In this document: one piece after another, positions 1 to 7,834 of the stretch
How positions within the stretch are numbered: the first letter of the stretch is position 1
How the letters are laid out: each line of letters starts with the position of its first letter
NCBI GenBank assembly: GCA_937892695.1
Contig: CALBJK010000252.1
Location: 1 to 8,004 of the forward strand
Length of the DNA stretch: 8,004 bases
Reading direction: 5' to 3'
Source of the DNA: an uncultured Prevotella sp.
GTDB taxonomy: Bacteria > Bacteroidota > Bacteroidia > Bacteroidales > Bacteroidaceae
Translations under genes and position numbers: made by a program
Notes under the pieces: generated by a model
What the model was told of the DNA's origin: nothing
What the model saw: only the letters and a program-made list of their open reading frames with translations
The model's database searches: none

Positions 1-53
1 GTAGTGACACCAAAACAAAAACCGCTGGCACTGTCTATTTCTACTTGAAGCAT
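1..53 (-). CDS. ispH: 4-hydroxy-3-methylbut-2-enyl diphosphate reductase, N-terminal fragment (window edge)
   Basis: Only the first 17 codons and two bases of the 18th are inside the window. They translate as MLQVEIDSASGFCFGVT. This matches the N-terminus of IspH/LytB, where a short beta strand leads into a GFC-x-GV motif whose cysteine (Cys13 here, Cys12 in E. coli) is the first of three ligands of the [4Fe-4S] cluster. IspH is a cytoplasmic enzyme that reduces HMBPP to IPP and DMAPP at the end of the MEP pathway. The ATG fits the usual family start. It lies 8 bases after the DUF1573 stop, with no hairpin between them, so co-transcription is likely. No Shine-Dalgarno sequence is visible, as is normal in Bacteroidetes. 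The identification rests on a short segment, but the motif is very characteristic. Confidence 0.85.
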   Translation of the reverse strand, partial: MLQVEIDSASGFCFGVT

Positions 54-61
54 GATACGTT

Positions 62-1126
62 TCAGAGTTTTGCCGTAACTTTAACAATTACCTTTGGATG
101 TGAAGGGTCGTTTGTGATAATAAGCACTCGTGGCCTACGAGCCGTATTCAGTTCCTTGGCTACAACGGTTATTTTCAGTTTCGCCTCTTCGCCCGGTTCT
201 ATCTTCGACTTGTTGAGCGACACTTCAAGACCATTTGTAAACATCTGCATATTGTTTATCTCAAGAGTCGAATATCCTTCATTACTTATTACGATTTCAC
301 CTTTAAGTTTCTTCTTTCCTGAAAATTTACCGAGGTCAAGTTCCGTTGTCGAAAGTTTTATTCTCGGAGCACGTGCCAATTCGGAAGTGGTCAGATTACC
401 GAATTTGGGCAACAGTACCGCCGAAATACCAATTTCCTTTTCAGGGGAAACTTTATCGCCGGGGAAAGTTCCAAGATAGACTGTTGTCTGTGTCAATCCG
501 TAGTCTTTCAAACGCTTGGAATTGAGCGTAACAGTTATAACACCCGAGTGACCGGGAGCAATTTTAGACGGCGAAACATCAGCCGTCATATAATCAGGCA
601 AATGCATTACAACTGGCTGGACAGGCGATGAGGTACTGTTACGCACATGTATTTTTTGCATAGGGCGATCGCCTATATTAACATCATCAAACTCCAATTC
701 ATCTTTATCTACAGAAAGAGATCCTACAGTCAAAGGATAATCGCCAGAGAAATCTCTGATTTCGCGCACGACCTTTCCTTTGAGCCTCAACTCTAAAGGC
801 TTCTTCTCAGAAGAGGTGTAGACATCAACAAGCTTATCAAAACTGCCCATCTGCATAGCATCATACGTGACACGTACTGCAAAGTTCCCGTCACTGGCTA
901 TTTCGCCACGAGGAAATTCCACGGCTGTACATCCGCAGCTGGTTTTCACCTCGCTTATACGTATCCTGCGATTGCTCTTGTTACGCACCTCAAATTCGGC
1001 TGTCACGGGTGAACGGTATTCTATCTGTCCACAGTCAATGACATCATTGACCACTTCCAATCGTTGAGACGAAGCCTTTACACACAAAAATGGCAATACC
1101 AATGCCAGATATATTGTTTTATTCAT
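62..1126 (-). CDS. Secreted DUF1573 protein with three Ig-like modules
   Basis: This is a 354-residue exported protein. The chosen start gives MNKTIYLALVLPFLCVKASSQ, a typical signal peptide of basic end, hydrophobic core and small residues before a Gln. An in-frame ATG 13 codons upstream (1163-1165) would put a charged stretch before it and is less likely. Cys15 sits in the hydrophobic core after Leu and does not form a lipobox, so a soluble periplasmic protein is expected. Residues about 22-125 form a DUF1573 domain with its hallmark SCGCT motif (Cys64, Cys66). Two further beta-rich modules follow at about 138-238 and 252-354; the last has the IITNDPSHP pattern typical of such Ig-like (ASH-type) repeats, but neither repeats the Cys pair. 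The molecular function of the family is not established; a structural or binding role in the envelope is inference. The gene lies 78 bases downstream of the A2M gene and 8 bases upstream of ispH, suggesting one operon. Confidence 0.85.
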   Translation of the reverse strand: MNKTIYLALVLPFLCVKASSQRLEVVNDVIDCGQIEYRSPVTAEFEVRNKSNRRIRISEVKTSCGCTAVEFPRGEIASDGNFAVRVTYDAMQMGSFDKLVDVYTSSEKKPLELRLKGKVVREIRDFSGDYPLTVGSLSVDKDELEFDDVNIGDRPMQKIHVRNSTSSPVQPVVMHLPDYMTADVSPSKIAPGHSGVITVTLNSKRLKDYGLTQTTVYLGTFPGDKVSPEKEIGISAVLLPKFGNLTTSELARAPRIKLSTTELDLGKFSGKKKLKGEIVISNEGYSTLEINNMQMFTNGLEVSLNKSKIEPGEEAKLKITVVAKELNTARRPRVLIITNDPSHPKVIVKVTAKL

Positions 1127-1204
1127 TTTTCTTTTATCGGTTAAACTATCTTTGTTGAAAATCAATACTGTCCTATTTTTGAAGCCTTATCCGCAACAGG
1201 CCGA

Positions 1205-4200
1205 TTACTTAACGATAAAGACCGTAGCTTCAGCGCGAGCTGAGAATTCGGGACTATACGCACACTGAGCGGTACATATTCCGGTGTGATAGGTTCCACT
1301 GCGGTCTACATAATAGTCGGTCTCGATGACATGACGGCCTTTTGATAGGCGGTCAAAGAAGAAACTGGTCGAGTTGTCCTTTGGTACACAATAGTAACCT
1401 CTATGATATCCGCTGAGCTGAACAGCAGGTTCAAGACATGCGGCACGACGGTCACTAACTTGCACAAAGTCGTAGTCGCGGTCGGCAGTAACTGTGATTC
1501 GTACTGTTATCTTATCGCCTACCTTGAGGTTAGCACTTCCAGCAGCAATGGCACGCCCGTTCCTGATCAGTTCACGTTTGACGACAAGCCCGGACGAAGC
1601 TGACTCGATACCGACACTTGGCTGCAGGAATTGGGCATATACTGCACCCCACGAAGTACGGTCTGTCAGATCCTCAACCGAGAATGTCTTCATGTCCTTT
1701 CCGCTATGCGATATTTTCACATAACCAAGACCGGCCGTAGCCTTAGGCATATCAAGTTTAGAATTGTTCAGCTTCAGAACGAACGCATCTCCTTCACCAT
1801 TGTTGAGCACATTTGTATTTCCGTCAAGGAAGGCGAAGACAGCGTCAACACTATTTATAGGAGTGTCCCAACTCTGTGTACGCTTAGCACTAAGCAACCA
1901 CCGACACATTTCAGAGATATTTTCTCGGTCGTCAGGAGTAACAGCCTTTATGGCCTCGATTGCACTTACTTGTGTCGGAATACGGTAATCACACCAAGAG
2001 TAATGTGCCTTTGGCGTATCAAAGTAGCGTCCGGTCTCTTCTTTATAGACCGTGTATTCCTTAAGGCTTTTCAACAATTCGGCAGCCTTAGATGAATGGT
2101 TGTTATGTGCAAGAATAAAGGCTGTACGCGCCTTACCGTAAATAGAGTATACGGAGTTTTGCTTGGCGACAATATTCAGAAGATAGTCCTTGTCGGCTCG
2201 GGCGTTGGCAGACAAAGCGCGTCCGTCAAGACTCCATACATAAAGATAGTCAAGCGCAAAATCACTCGGAAGCATATCCTTAACACCTTTACGTTCGGCC
2301 ATGCGCAACTCGGACACCTCCTTAGATACGCTGTTTGTGATATAGCGGAATGCACCGTCAAGCAGCTCTGAAGTTTCATCCTGTTTACCGACTATAGCAT
2401 TTAGTCTTACAAGCATCTTTGTCACAGCCATAGTCATATAGTTGCTTCCGGCCATTCCCGGCCACCAGCTGAACGACCCGTCAGGATTCTGCAGCTTAGC
2501 CAATTTGCCAAGAATAGAAGACAGACGATAGCCCATCGAAGACTCGTCAAAAAAGTCTACAAGCCGATGTTTCTGGTCAGTCTCTCGGTCGGCATCTGAG
2601 ATCCATGGAGTCTCTTCAAGCACGACCGACTTCAGCTCGGCGTTCTTCTCCAATGCTGAGTTTAGAGACTGTTGTCCGTCTGAGGCCTCCTGCTTCCACA
2701 GTTCTACAGTCTGTCGGATGACAGGCGAAGATAGCATGATGCTGCGTCCAAGACTGTTGGCATAATATGCTGCTGCAAGACTGACAGCATTGTCGCTTGA
2801 CGGTTCGGCAACAGACGGCAAAGCCTGAATCATTAGCCAGGCAGGATTAGAGGTGTATTCAACAGTAAGCTTGTTTGTAGCATCTTTAACGTCAAACATT
2901 TTATCGATGTCGATTGTCTTCTTGCCTTTTCCGTTCTGGACGAATGCCACGGTGTTGGTGACAAGTTCCTTGTCTGGTAATATGGGCAAGTAATGCTGCT
3001 CACCGTCGCTGTATCCGCGTCCGGAGGCAATGACACGGCATATTAGCAGACCATCATTTTTTAAATCCTTCATGTCAAACGGGAAAGACAAAGTACCGGT
3101 TTCGCCTTTCTTTATATTGTATTTCAAAGTATTGTGACCGATTTCCTTTTCTGTTTCTGGATTGAGGAATGAAATGCGTGCCGTACCGTTGACATCTCCG
3201 TCAGAAGTATTAAACAGTCTGGCGGTTATTACGCCCTTGTCGGCTGAACGGACAAAACGTGGAATATTTGGCTGCACCATAACACTTTTCTTGGCTACAG
3301 TTTCGCCTTCTATCATTCCGTTGTTCATGCTGCGGTCGTGAGCCAGTCCTAAAAAGCGCCAAGTAGTGATGCTTTCAGGAAGAGTGAAACTGATGTCAAC
3401 GTTTCCGTTACCATCGGTTACGAGTCCAGGATAGAAGAAAGCCGTCTCACTAAGATTTTCACGCATCTGAACATCCTTGCCTCCTTCAGAAATGGTTTCT
3501 TCGTATGCAGTTGGAGCTTCACTTCTGTCACCACTTTCGTTTTCGTGGTCTTCAAGACTATTTTGAGACAACATAGCTCGGCTCTTCATAAGCGGCGTAC
3601 CTGTCAACATAATCTTATTAGGACTTGACAATTCAAAAATGTTGTCTTTCGCAAGCCCGTCTCCTGTAATAAGGCCATCATCGAAACCTGCATTATAATC
3701 AAATCGGCAGAAATCGAAGCTACGTTCTTTTAACCATTTCCATGGTTGTTCTCCATACAAGGAAAGTTCTCCTGCATAACGGCTCTTCCAAGAAACAAAT
3801 GGAATATTGTTGTATCTTGAGAGAGAGAAGTTCCACGAGTGTTGCTTGATTTCGTCAAGTGACTTATCATAGAGAGTAGCCATGAGCTGGGCTGCAGCTG
3901 GCGATCCGTCCGGGCGAGTTATATGTAAACGCCAGGTTTCCTTTTGTCCCGGAACCAGACGGTCTCTGAACGTTGTCCATGTCATCAACAAACGGTCGTC
4001 GGGTTGTGGACGGGCGATACGCTCAGAATGACAGTACGCCTTGCCGTTCTTAACCCATGCGAGAGAGACACGCAGTCCGTCACCATATTCTGGTTTATAA
4101 GTCAAGCTACGGGTTAACAAATCGCTGTCGTGCAGGTCTATACGTTTGTCTTCGATTATCTGGTCGCCGGCAATAACCGTCCACACGATATACTGTACAG

Positions 4201-6730
4201 AATCGGCGGCACCGGCCTGGATGAAAACAGGACTGCCGTCGTTCGGAAATTTATCAGAACTTATGAAGAACCAGTCTGGCGTGTCGGTTACAACCTTCTT
4301 GTCATCCATCGTGAACGTTACAAACGACGACTTGATAGTATCATTGCCGCAATATGCGGTAAGCAGATGCTTGCCAGACTTTAACAAATACGATTCAATA
4401 CATACAGTTTCGTTGGCACGGCAAACATGTTTTACCTTGTCAATGTAGTATTCGACATTTCCATCTATGGGTTGTCCGGCATTGTTTATGTATTTGAAAT
4501 TAATTGTCTTCAAGCTGTCACGCATTACTCTCTCCGGCATCTCGCACGAGAAGAATGTAGGACGGTCGCTAAGTGGTAGCGAAGAAGTTCCGTTTCGCGT
4601 CTCTCCTGCATTGTCGGTCACATCTGCACTGATGTCGAATGAGAGGAAACGATTGGGCGACGTTTTTTCTGTAGCTGGTAGGACCATAGGAACGCGCACA
4701 CTGAACGTTCCATCCGAGGCCGTCATAACTGTGTCTTTCATCACTTGTTTCAGCAAGTCGGAGCCATTGCTGTCTCGCCACCACCACACAGGACGACGCA
4801 TCACAGTGTAAACAACTCTTGCATTCTGCACCGGCACACCGGCAAAGCTCTTCGCTGTACCTTTCATTGTTACAGTGTCACCAGCGTGGTATGCGGTCTT
4901 CACCTTTTCAAACTCAACAGAGAATGTCGGACGTTTGTATTCTTCAACTGAGAAATATGCCGAGCCGCTCATATCCGACACCACAGAAAACGTTCCTGTA
5001 AGTCCGGAAGAAGGCAATACGAAATCGGTGGAAACCATACCGAAAGCGTCGGAAACGACCTCTTTGCTGCCGACATCCTTATAATTAGCGTCGCGCAGAG
5101 TAAGCTTTACTTTCTTACCATCGACGGCTTTAGCGTCAAGATCTTTCATACTATAGACCAAAGCTGCCACATGTACGGTCTGTCCCGGACGGTAAATGCG
5201 CCGGTCTGTATAGACCTTGCACGACAAGTAGTCGTCAGTATGCTTGTAATAACTGAATGCTGCATTAACGCTTATTCTGGGCAGGGCGTTATCTGTCGCG
5301 GTAAATACACGGTATTCCCGTAAAAGCCGCGTGTCATAAATGAGTGCTTCACTATTAGGATCTGTGTCAACAGTGACGACACTGTCTTTCACAGCCCCAA
5401 AGCGGTCACTATAATAGAAAGAGACCTTGGCTCCCTTAACGGGCTTCCCGGTTACGGCATCAAGCACCGCGAGACGTAACTTCTTGTCTGGCAAGGCTTC
5501 GGTAACTGGATAAAGTCCGGAAACTCTCAACAGCACGCGCTCCACGGGTACAGAAGTGTTGTCGGTAGTCATTTCGAGCATGTAAACTCCCGCTGGAAGA
5601 CCCTCCATAATAATTGTATCTCTGTTAACCTCGTAGTCAGGACGGCCATAATAATGCCTTGTGAACGAACCTACCTGACCCGGTTTCAACAGTTTGCGTA
5701 ACTTGGCATAATCTTTAGGAATATTTGGAGACAGTTCTGTATCACCGCTCACGTTCACCTTCCTTACAGTCATTCTCAGCTCATCAATATTACAGACTCC
5801 CAGAATATACACTTTGAAAGGCTGGCCCTCTACAGCCACGTTGTCGTCGAGTCTGACATGAAAACTGGGCAGCGTCAGTCTTTTGTACGCATTGCGCAAG
5901 ATGTTCATCCTTGGCCATGCGCCCCATTTCATCAGAGCGTAGTTGATATAGTTTATCTTGTCTTTGGCAGTAACGTCTTCAGCCTTTTCCATAAAACCGA
6001 AACGCTCGATAGCGAGTTCGCCGGCCACATCCAAGTCGGCGTAAGCATTAATGAGTGAATCGAGAGTCTGGATATACTTCGACTTGTTCATTCTCAGGAA
6101 AACACCTTCACGCGTCTCTCTTGCACCAAGCAGAGCACTTATGCAAGCGGCCGAACGGTTTCCGTGGTGTTCATAATAATTGTAGAGCGTGCGATACTCG
6201 CCCGACTCCATTCCGAGCACATGAAGCAAATCGTCATGGAAGATGCGGCTGTCAACACCATCTATTACAAACGGACAATAAGCAACAGCTTCTACAGCTG
6301 CCAGTTTCTCCGGATGGCTTACAGACTGGCGATAGTAAGCACGGCTGATACTGTCATTCTCAGGAGTGCGTTCTAGACACTTTCCATAGAAATGGCCGAG
6401 AACCGACTGGTAGACAGCGGCCAGCACCGGGTCGGACGATGAAGCCTCACGTTCGAGTCGTTCTATACGTGCAACGTCTATCGACAAAGAGTCGGGCGAA
6501 ATCAGCCTGCGTACATTGGCCATACAGACCTGGGCTTTCAACAAATGGCCGTAAGCCTTGTCGGACGAAGCCTTGCCGGAAATTTGCTGCAGGAGTTTCA
6601 ACTCTGTTTTAGGAAGGTCTTTCTTTGCCGCATTATCCACTTTCTTCCACAGCGAAGTGTAGCTGTCAGCCATAGCGACATTAGTAACAAGAATCGCTAT
6701 CAGAAATATCAACAATATGCTCTTTCTCAT
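1205..6730 (-). CDS. Alpha-2-macroglobulin family protein lacking the thioester
   Basis: This is an 1841-residue exported protein. The start at 6728-6730 gives MRKSILLIFLIAILVTNVAMA before Asp22, a standard signal peptide with an A-x-A site and no lipobox Cys. The frame stays open to an ATG at 6886, but that codon lies inside a terminator stem and upstream of the promoter box, so I reject it. Approximate layout: alpha-helical N-terminal region 22-285; first macroglobulin domains about 290-490; MG2 with the hallmark TDRRIYRPGQTVH at 508-520; further MG domains to about 810; bait-region-type domain about 815-1000; acidic, bait-like linker about 1050-1090; A2M domain from 1091 (RENLSETAFFYPG, then TLPESITTWR); alpha/alpha-toroid (thioester-domain) region about 1290-1640 with NPDGSFSWWPG at 1415-1425; and a C-terminal MG10-like domain about 1710-1841. 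The thioester CxEQ is absent: the aligned segment reads DNAVSLAAAYYAN. Bacterial A2Ms are thought to trap proteases in the periplasm; without a thioester, covalent capture is not expected. No pbpC is adjacent in this window. Confidence 0.93.
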   Translation of the reverse strand: MRKSILLIFLIAILVTNVAMADSYTSLWKKVDNAAKKDLPKTELKLLQQISGKASSDKAYGHLLKAQVCMANVRRLISPDSLSIDVARIERLEREASSSDPVLAAVYQSVLGHFYGKCLERTPENDSISRAYYRQSVSHPEKLAAVEAVAYCPFVIDGVDSRIFHDDLLHVLGMESGEYRTLYNYYEHHGNRSAACISALLGARETREGVFLRMNKSKYIQTLDSLINAYADLDVAGELAIERFGFMEKAEDVTAKDKINYINYALMKWGAWPRMNILRNAYKRLTLPSFHVRLDDNVAVEGQPFKVYILGVCNIDELRMTVRKVNVSGDTELSPNIPKDYAKLRKLLKPGQVGSFTRHYYGRPDYEVNRDTIIMEGLPAGVYMLEMTTDNTSVPVERVLLRVSGLYPVTEALPDKKLRLAVLDAVTGKPVKGAKVSFYYSDRFGAVKDSVVTVDTDPNSEALIYDTRLLREYRVFTATDNALPRISVNAAFSYYKHTDDYLSCKVYTDRRIYRPGQTVHVAALVYSMKDLDAKAVDGKKVKLTLRDANYKDVGSKEVVSDAFGMVSTDFVLPSSGLTGTFSVVSDMSGSAYFSVEEYKRPTFSVEFEKVKTAYHAGDTVTMKGTAKSFAGVPVQNARVVYTVMRRPVWWWRDSNGSDLLKQVMKDTVMTASDGTFSVRVPMVLPATEKTSPNRFLSFDISADVTDNAGETRNGTSSLPLSDRPTFFSCEMPERVMRDSLKTINFKYINNAGQPIDGNVEYYIDKVKHVCRANETVCIESYLLKSGKHLLTAYCGNDTIKSSFVTFTMDDKKVVTDTPDWFFISSDKFPNDGSPVFIQAGAADSVQYIVWTVIAGDQIIEDKRIDLHDSDLLTRSLTYKPEYGDGLRVSLAWVKNGKAYCHSERIARPQPDDRLLMTWTTFRDRLVPGQKETWRLHITRPDGSPAAAQLMATLYDKSLDEIKQHSWNFSLSRYNNIPFVSWKSRYAGELSLYGEQPWKWLKERSFDFCRFDYNAGFDDGLITGDGLAKDNIFELSSPNKIMLTGTPLMKSRAMLSQNSLEDHENESGDRSEAPTAYEETISEGGKDVQMRENLSETAFFYPGLVTDGNGNVDISFTLPESITTWRFLGLAHDRSMNNGMIEGETVAKKSVMVQPNIPRFVRSADKGVITARLFNTSDGDVNGTARISFLNPETEKEIGHNTLKYNIKKGETGTLSFPFDMKDLKNDGLLICRVIASGRGYSDGEQHYLPILPDKELVTNTVAFVQNGKGKKTIDIDKMFDVKDATNKLTVEYTSNPAWLMIQALPSVAEPSSDNAVSLAAAYYANSLGRSIMLSSPVIRQTVELWKQEASDGQQSLNSALEKNAELKSVVLEETPWISDADRETDQKHRLVDFFDESSMGYRLSSILGKLAKLQNPDGSFSWWPGMAGSNYMTMAVTKMLVRLNAIVGKQDETSELLDGAFRYITNSVSKEVSELRMAERKGVKDMLPSDFALDYLYVWSLDGRALSANARADKDYLLNIVAKQNSVYSIYGKARTAFILAHNNHSSKAAELLKSLKEYTVYKEETGRYFDTPKAHYSWCDYRIPTQVSAIEAIKAVTPDDRENISEMCRWLLSAKRTQSWDTPINSVDAVFAFLDGNTNVLNNGEGDAFVLKLNNSKLDMPKATAGLGYVKISHSGKDMKTFSVEDLTDRTSWGAVYAQFLQPSVGIESASSGLVVKRELIRNGRAIAAGSANLKVGDKITVRITVTADRDYDFVQVSDRRAACLEPAVQLSGYHRGYYCVPKDNSTSFFFDRLSKGRHVIETDYYVDRSGTYHTGICTAQCAYSPEFSARAEATVFIVK

Positions 6731-6787
6731 ATTCGTATGTATTTTCGTTTTCAAAGAATGAAGGCCTGTATTATACATTACCTTATG

Positions 6788-6795
6788 CAAACTTA
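6788..6795 (-). promoter_or_regulatory. Bacteroidetes-type -7 promoter box for the A2M gene
   Basis: The minus strand reads TAAGTTTG, an exact match to the Bacteroidetes -7 consensus TAnnTTTG. It lies 57 bases upstream of the A2M start codon and just downstream of the terminator, which is where a promoter for A2M-DUF1573-ispH would be expected. This predicts a leader of roughly 50 bases that is A-rich immediately before the ATG. No convincing TTTG -33 element is present 17-23 bases upstream; the region there reads TGTTCTTTAA. An exact match to six fixed bases can occur by chance, so confidence is moderate. Confidence 0.55.
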
Positions 6796-6859
6796 CATAA
6801 AATTTTCCGATTAAAGAACAGGTATTACGAAAAAACCAGCAATTATATAATGTTGTGGT

Positions 6860-6895
6860 AAAAAGCAGGGCTGTCGTAATTATCACGGCAGCCCT
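6860..6895 (-). terminator. Rho-independent terminator after nigD
   Basis: On the minus strand, AGGGCTG (6895-6889) pairs with CAGCCCT (6873-6867). After one C-A mismatch the stem continues with CGT/ACG and closes on a 7-base loop (6878-6884). Two bases (GC) then separate the stem from a run of five T (6864-6860). The T run is only on the minus-strand 3' side, so it terminates transcripts coming from nigD and not plus-strand ones. It lies about 120 bases beyond the nigD stop and upstream of the A2M promoter box, dividing the window into two transcription units. Confidence 0.75.
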
Positions 6896-6959
6896 ACAGC
6901 AGTTTCCTGAATGGTCAGTTTCAGATAGGTTTGAAAATCAAATATAGTCTAATACCTGT

Positions 6960-7019
6960 TTATTTCTGTTTGCGACGGGGTATAAAGTTGAAGTCTGGTT
7001 TCTGCTGAGGTTTTATGTC
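6960..7019 (-). other. Possible frameshifted C-terminal tail of the NigD-like protein
   Basis: Skipping one base at the nigD stop codon (TGA at 7018-7020) enters a frame that reads DIKPQQKPDFNFIPRRKQK before a TAA at 6960-6962. This frame has its own TGA six bases before its GAC codon and no ATG start, so it cannot be an independent gene. It could be the genuine 3' end of nigD after a one-base indel, or chance. The composition, rich in Lys, Pro and Gln, looks like a plausible protein tail, but 19 open codons are not improbable at random. Confidence 0.25.
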
Positions 7020-7770
7020 ATCTCACATTCTTCATATATTCGCCAGGACGTAGTTCACCGGCCTTTGAAGCCTTGCGGGTAGTATACTTGAAAGTAGTGG
7101 TCTTGTCGCCTTCATACGATTTCCATCTTACCGTGAGGTCTACGGTCTTGCCCCCCGTATCGGGAAGTTTATCAAGTCTGAATGCCACTACGCCCTGAGC
7201 TTCACGACTGTCATATCCGTAACCTTCCAACTTGTGGTAGAACGTTACTTCATAAGGATTGGATGGATTCGAAGCTACCAGATTGACATAATGCACAGTT
7301 CCTTGCCCTCCCTTAGTCATAAAGTTGAGAGTCAGATATCCATCTTCAGAAACTGTCCAGTTGCGAAGCAATTCGACTGGATCCTGACCGTACTTCGATA
7401 TATTCTCCGTCGAGCCGAGATCTGGCGACATCGTTTTGGTCAATATACTGTCCATCCAATTGATGTAGACCTTGAAGTCACGGGTATTGCCTGGTTGTTC
7501 TGCATAACTGAAGTTGATGAAAGCCCTAACCTCCTTATCCCCGTAAGGCGATTTTCTGATGTTCAGCGGCAGTAAACGCGTCGAATCGTCGAGCTGCATA
7601 TAGAAGCTGTCCTTGTCGGCCACAGGCTTTACTGTCACGATGGCATTGGGAAGACCTGCAGGATAGTACCATTCATCCTTGTCGTCATCTGAGCACGAAA
7701 CCATGGCAACAGCGGAAAGCAACGCCACGATGGCTGCTGCAATAAAATTATGTTTTCTCATCATTTTCAT
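7018..7770 (-). CDS. NigD-like surface lipoprotein
   Basis: This is a 250-residue lipoprotein. MKMMRKHNFIAAAIVALLSA and following residues form the signal, and VAMVSC holds the lipobox with Cys26 as the acylated residue. The residues after it are SDDDKDE, which matches the S-(D/E)3 lipoprotein export signal described in Bacteroides, so display on the outer face of the outer membrane is predicted. The mature part fits the NigD family: an N-terminal OB-like domain about 40-105 (LPNAIVTVKPVADKDSFYMQ) and a C-terminal beta-sandwich about 118-240, including WTVSEDGYLTLNF and AFRLDKLPDTGGKTVDLTVRW. The family is named after the nigrescin bacteriocin operon of Prevotella nigrescens, but most members are not tied to bacteriocins and their role is unknown. 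There are three nearby ATGs (codons 1, 3, 4); I take the first because A-rich sequence precedes it directly. The gene lies 64 bases after the MATE gene and is followed by a terminator. Its C-terminus may be shortened by a frameshift. Confidence 0.85.
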   Translation of the reverse strand: MKMMRKHNFIAAAIVALLSAVAMVSCSDDDKDEWYYPAGLPNAIVTVKPVADKDSFYMQLDDSTRLLPLNIRKSPYGDKEVRAFINFSYAEQPGNTRDFKVYINWMDSILTKTMSPDLGSTENISKYGQDPVELLRNWTVSEDGYLTLNFMTKGGQGTVHYVNLVASNPSNPYEVTFYHKLEGYGYDSREAQGVVAFRLDKLPDTGGKTVDLTVRWKSYEGDKTTTFKYTTRKASKAGELRPGEYMKNVR

Positions 7771-7834
7771 TTTTGTTTACACATAGAGAATGAAGCCGGA
7801 AGAGAAATCTTGCACGACAATAAGCAAAAGAAAG

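Noticed and set aside
45..479. A 144-codon plus-strand frame opposite the DUF1573 gene
   Set aside because: The opposite strand encodes a signal peptide and DUF1573 motifs, and the plus frame has no recognisable features.
1127..1165. A 13-residue N-terminal extension of the DUF1573 protein
   Set aside because: It adds a polar, charged stretch ahead of a normal signal peptide; the downstream ATG has the A-rich leader typical of this group.
1127..1204. A promoter (TAGTTTAA) and a weak GCCT/AGGC hairpin between the A2M and DUF1573 genes
   Set aside because: The box misses two fixed positions of TAnnTTTG with wrongly spaced upstream bases, and the hairpin is only 4 bp with no T run.
1403..6376. 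Many plus-strand and out-of-frame open frames of 60-154 codons across the A2M gene
   Set aside because: They lie opposite a gene with clear domain motifs throughout, show no recognisable motifs, and overlap each other; they are shadows of its codon pattern.
6731..6886. A 52-residue N-terminal extension of the A2M protein starting at 6886
   Set aside because: The upstream ATG lies in a terminator stem and before the promoter box, and the signal peptide would become internal.
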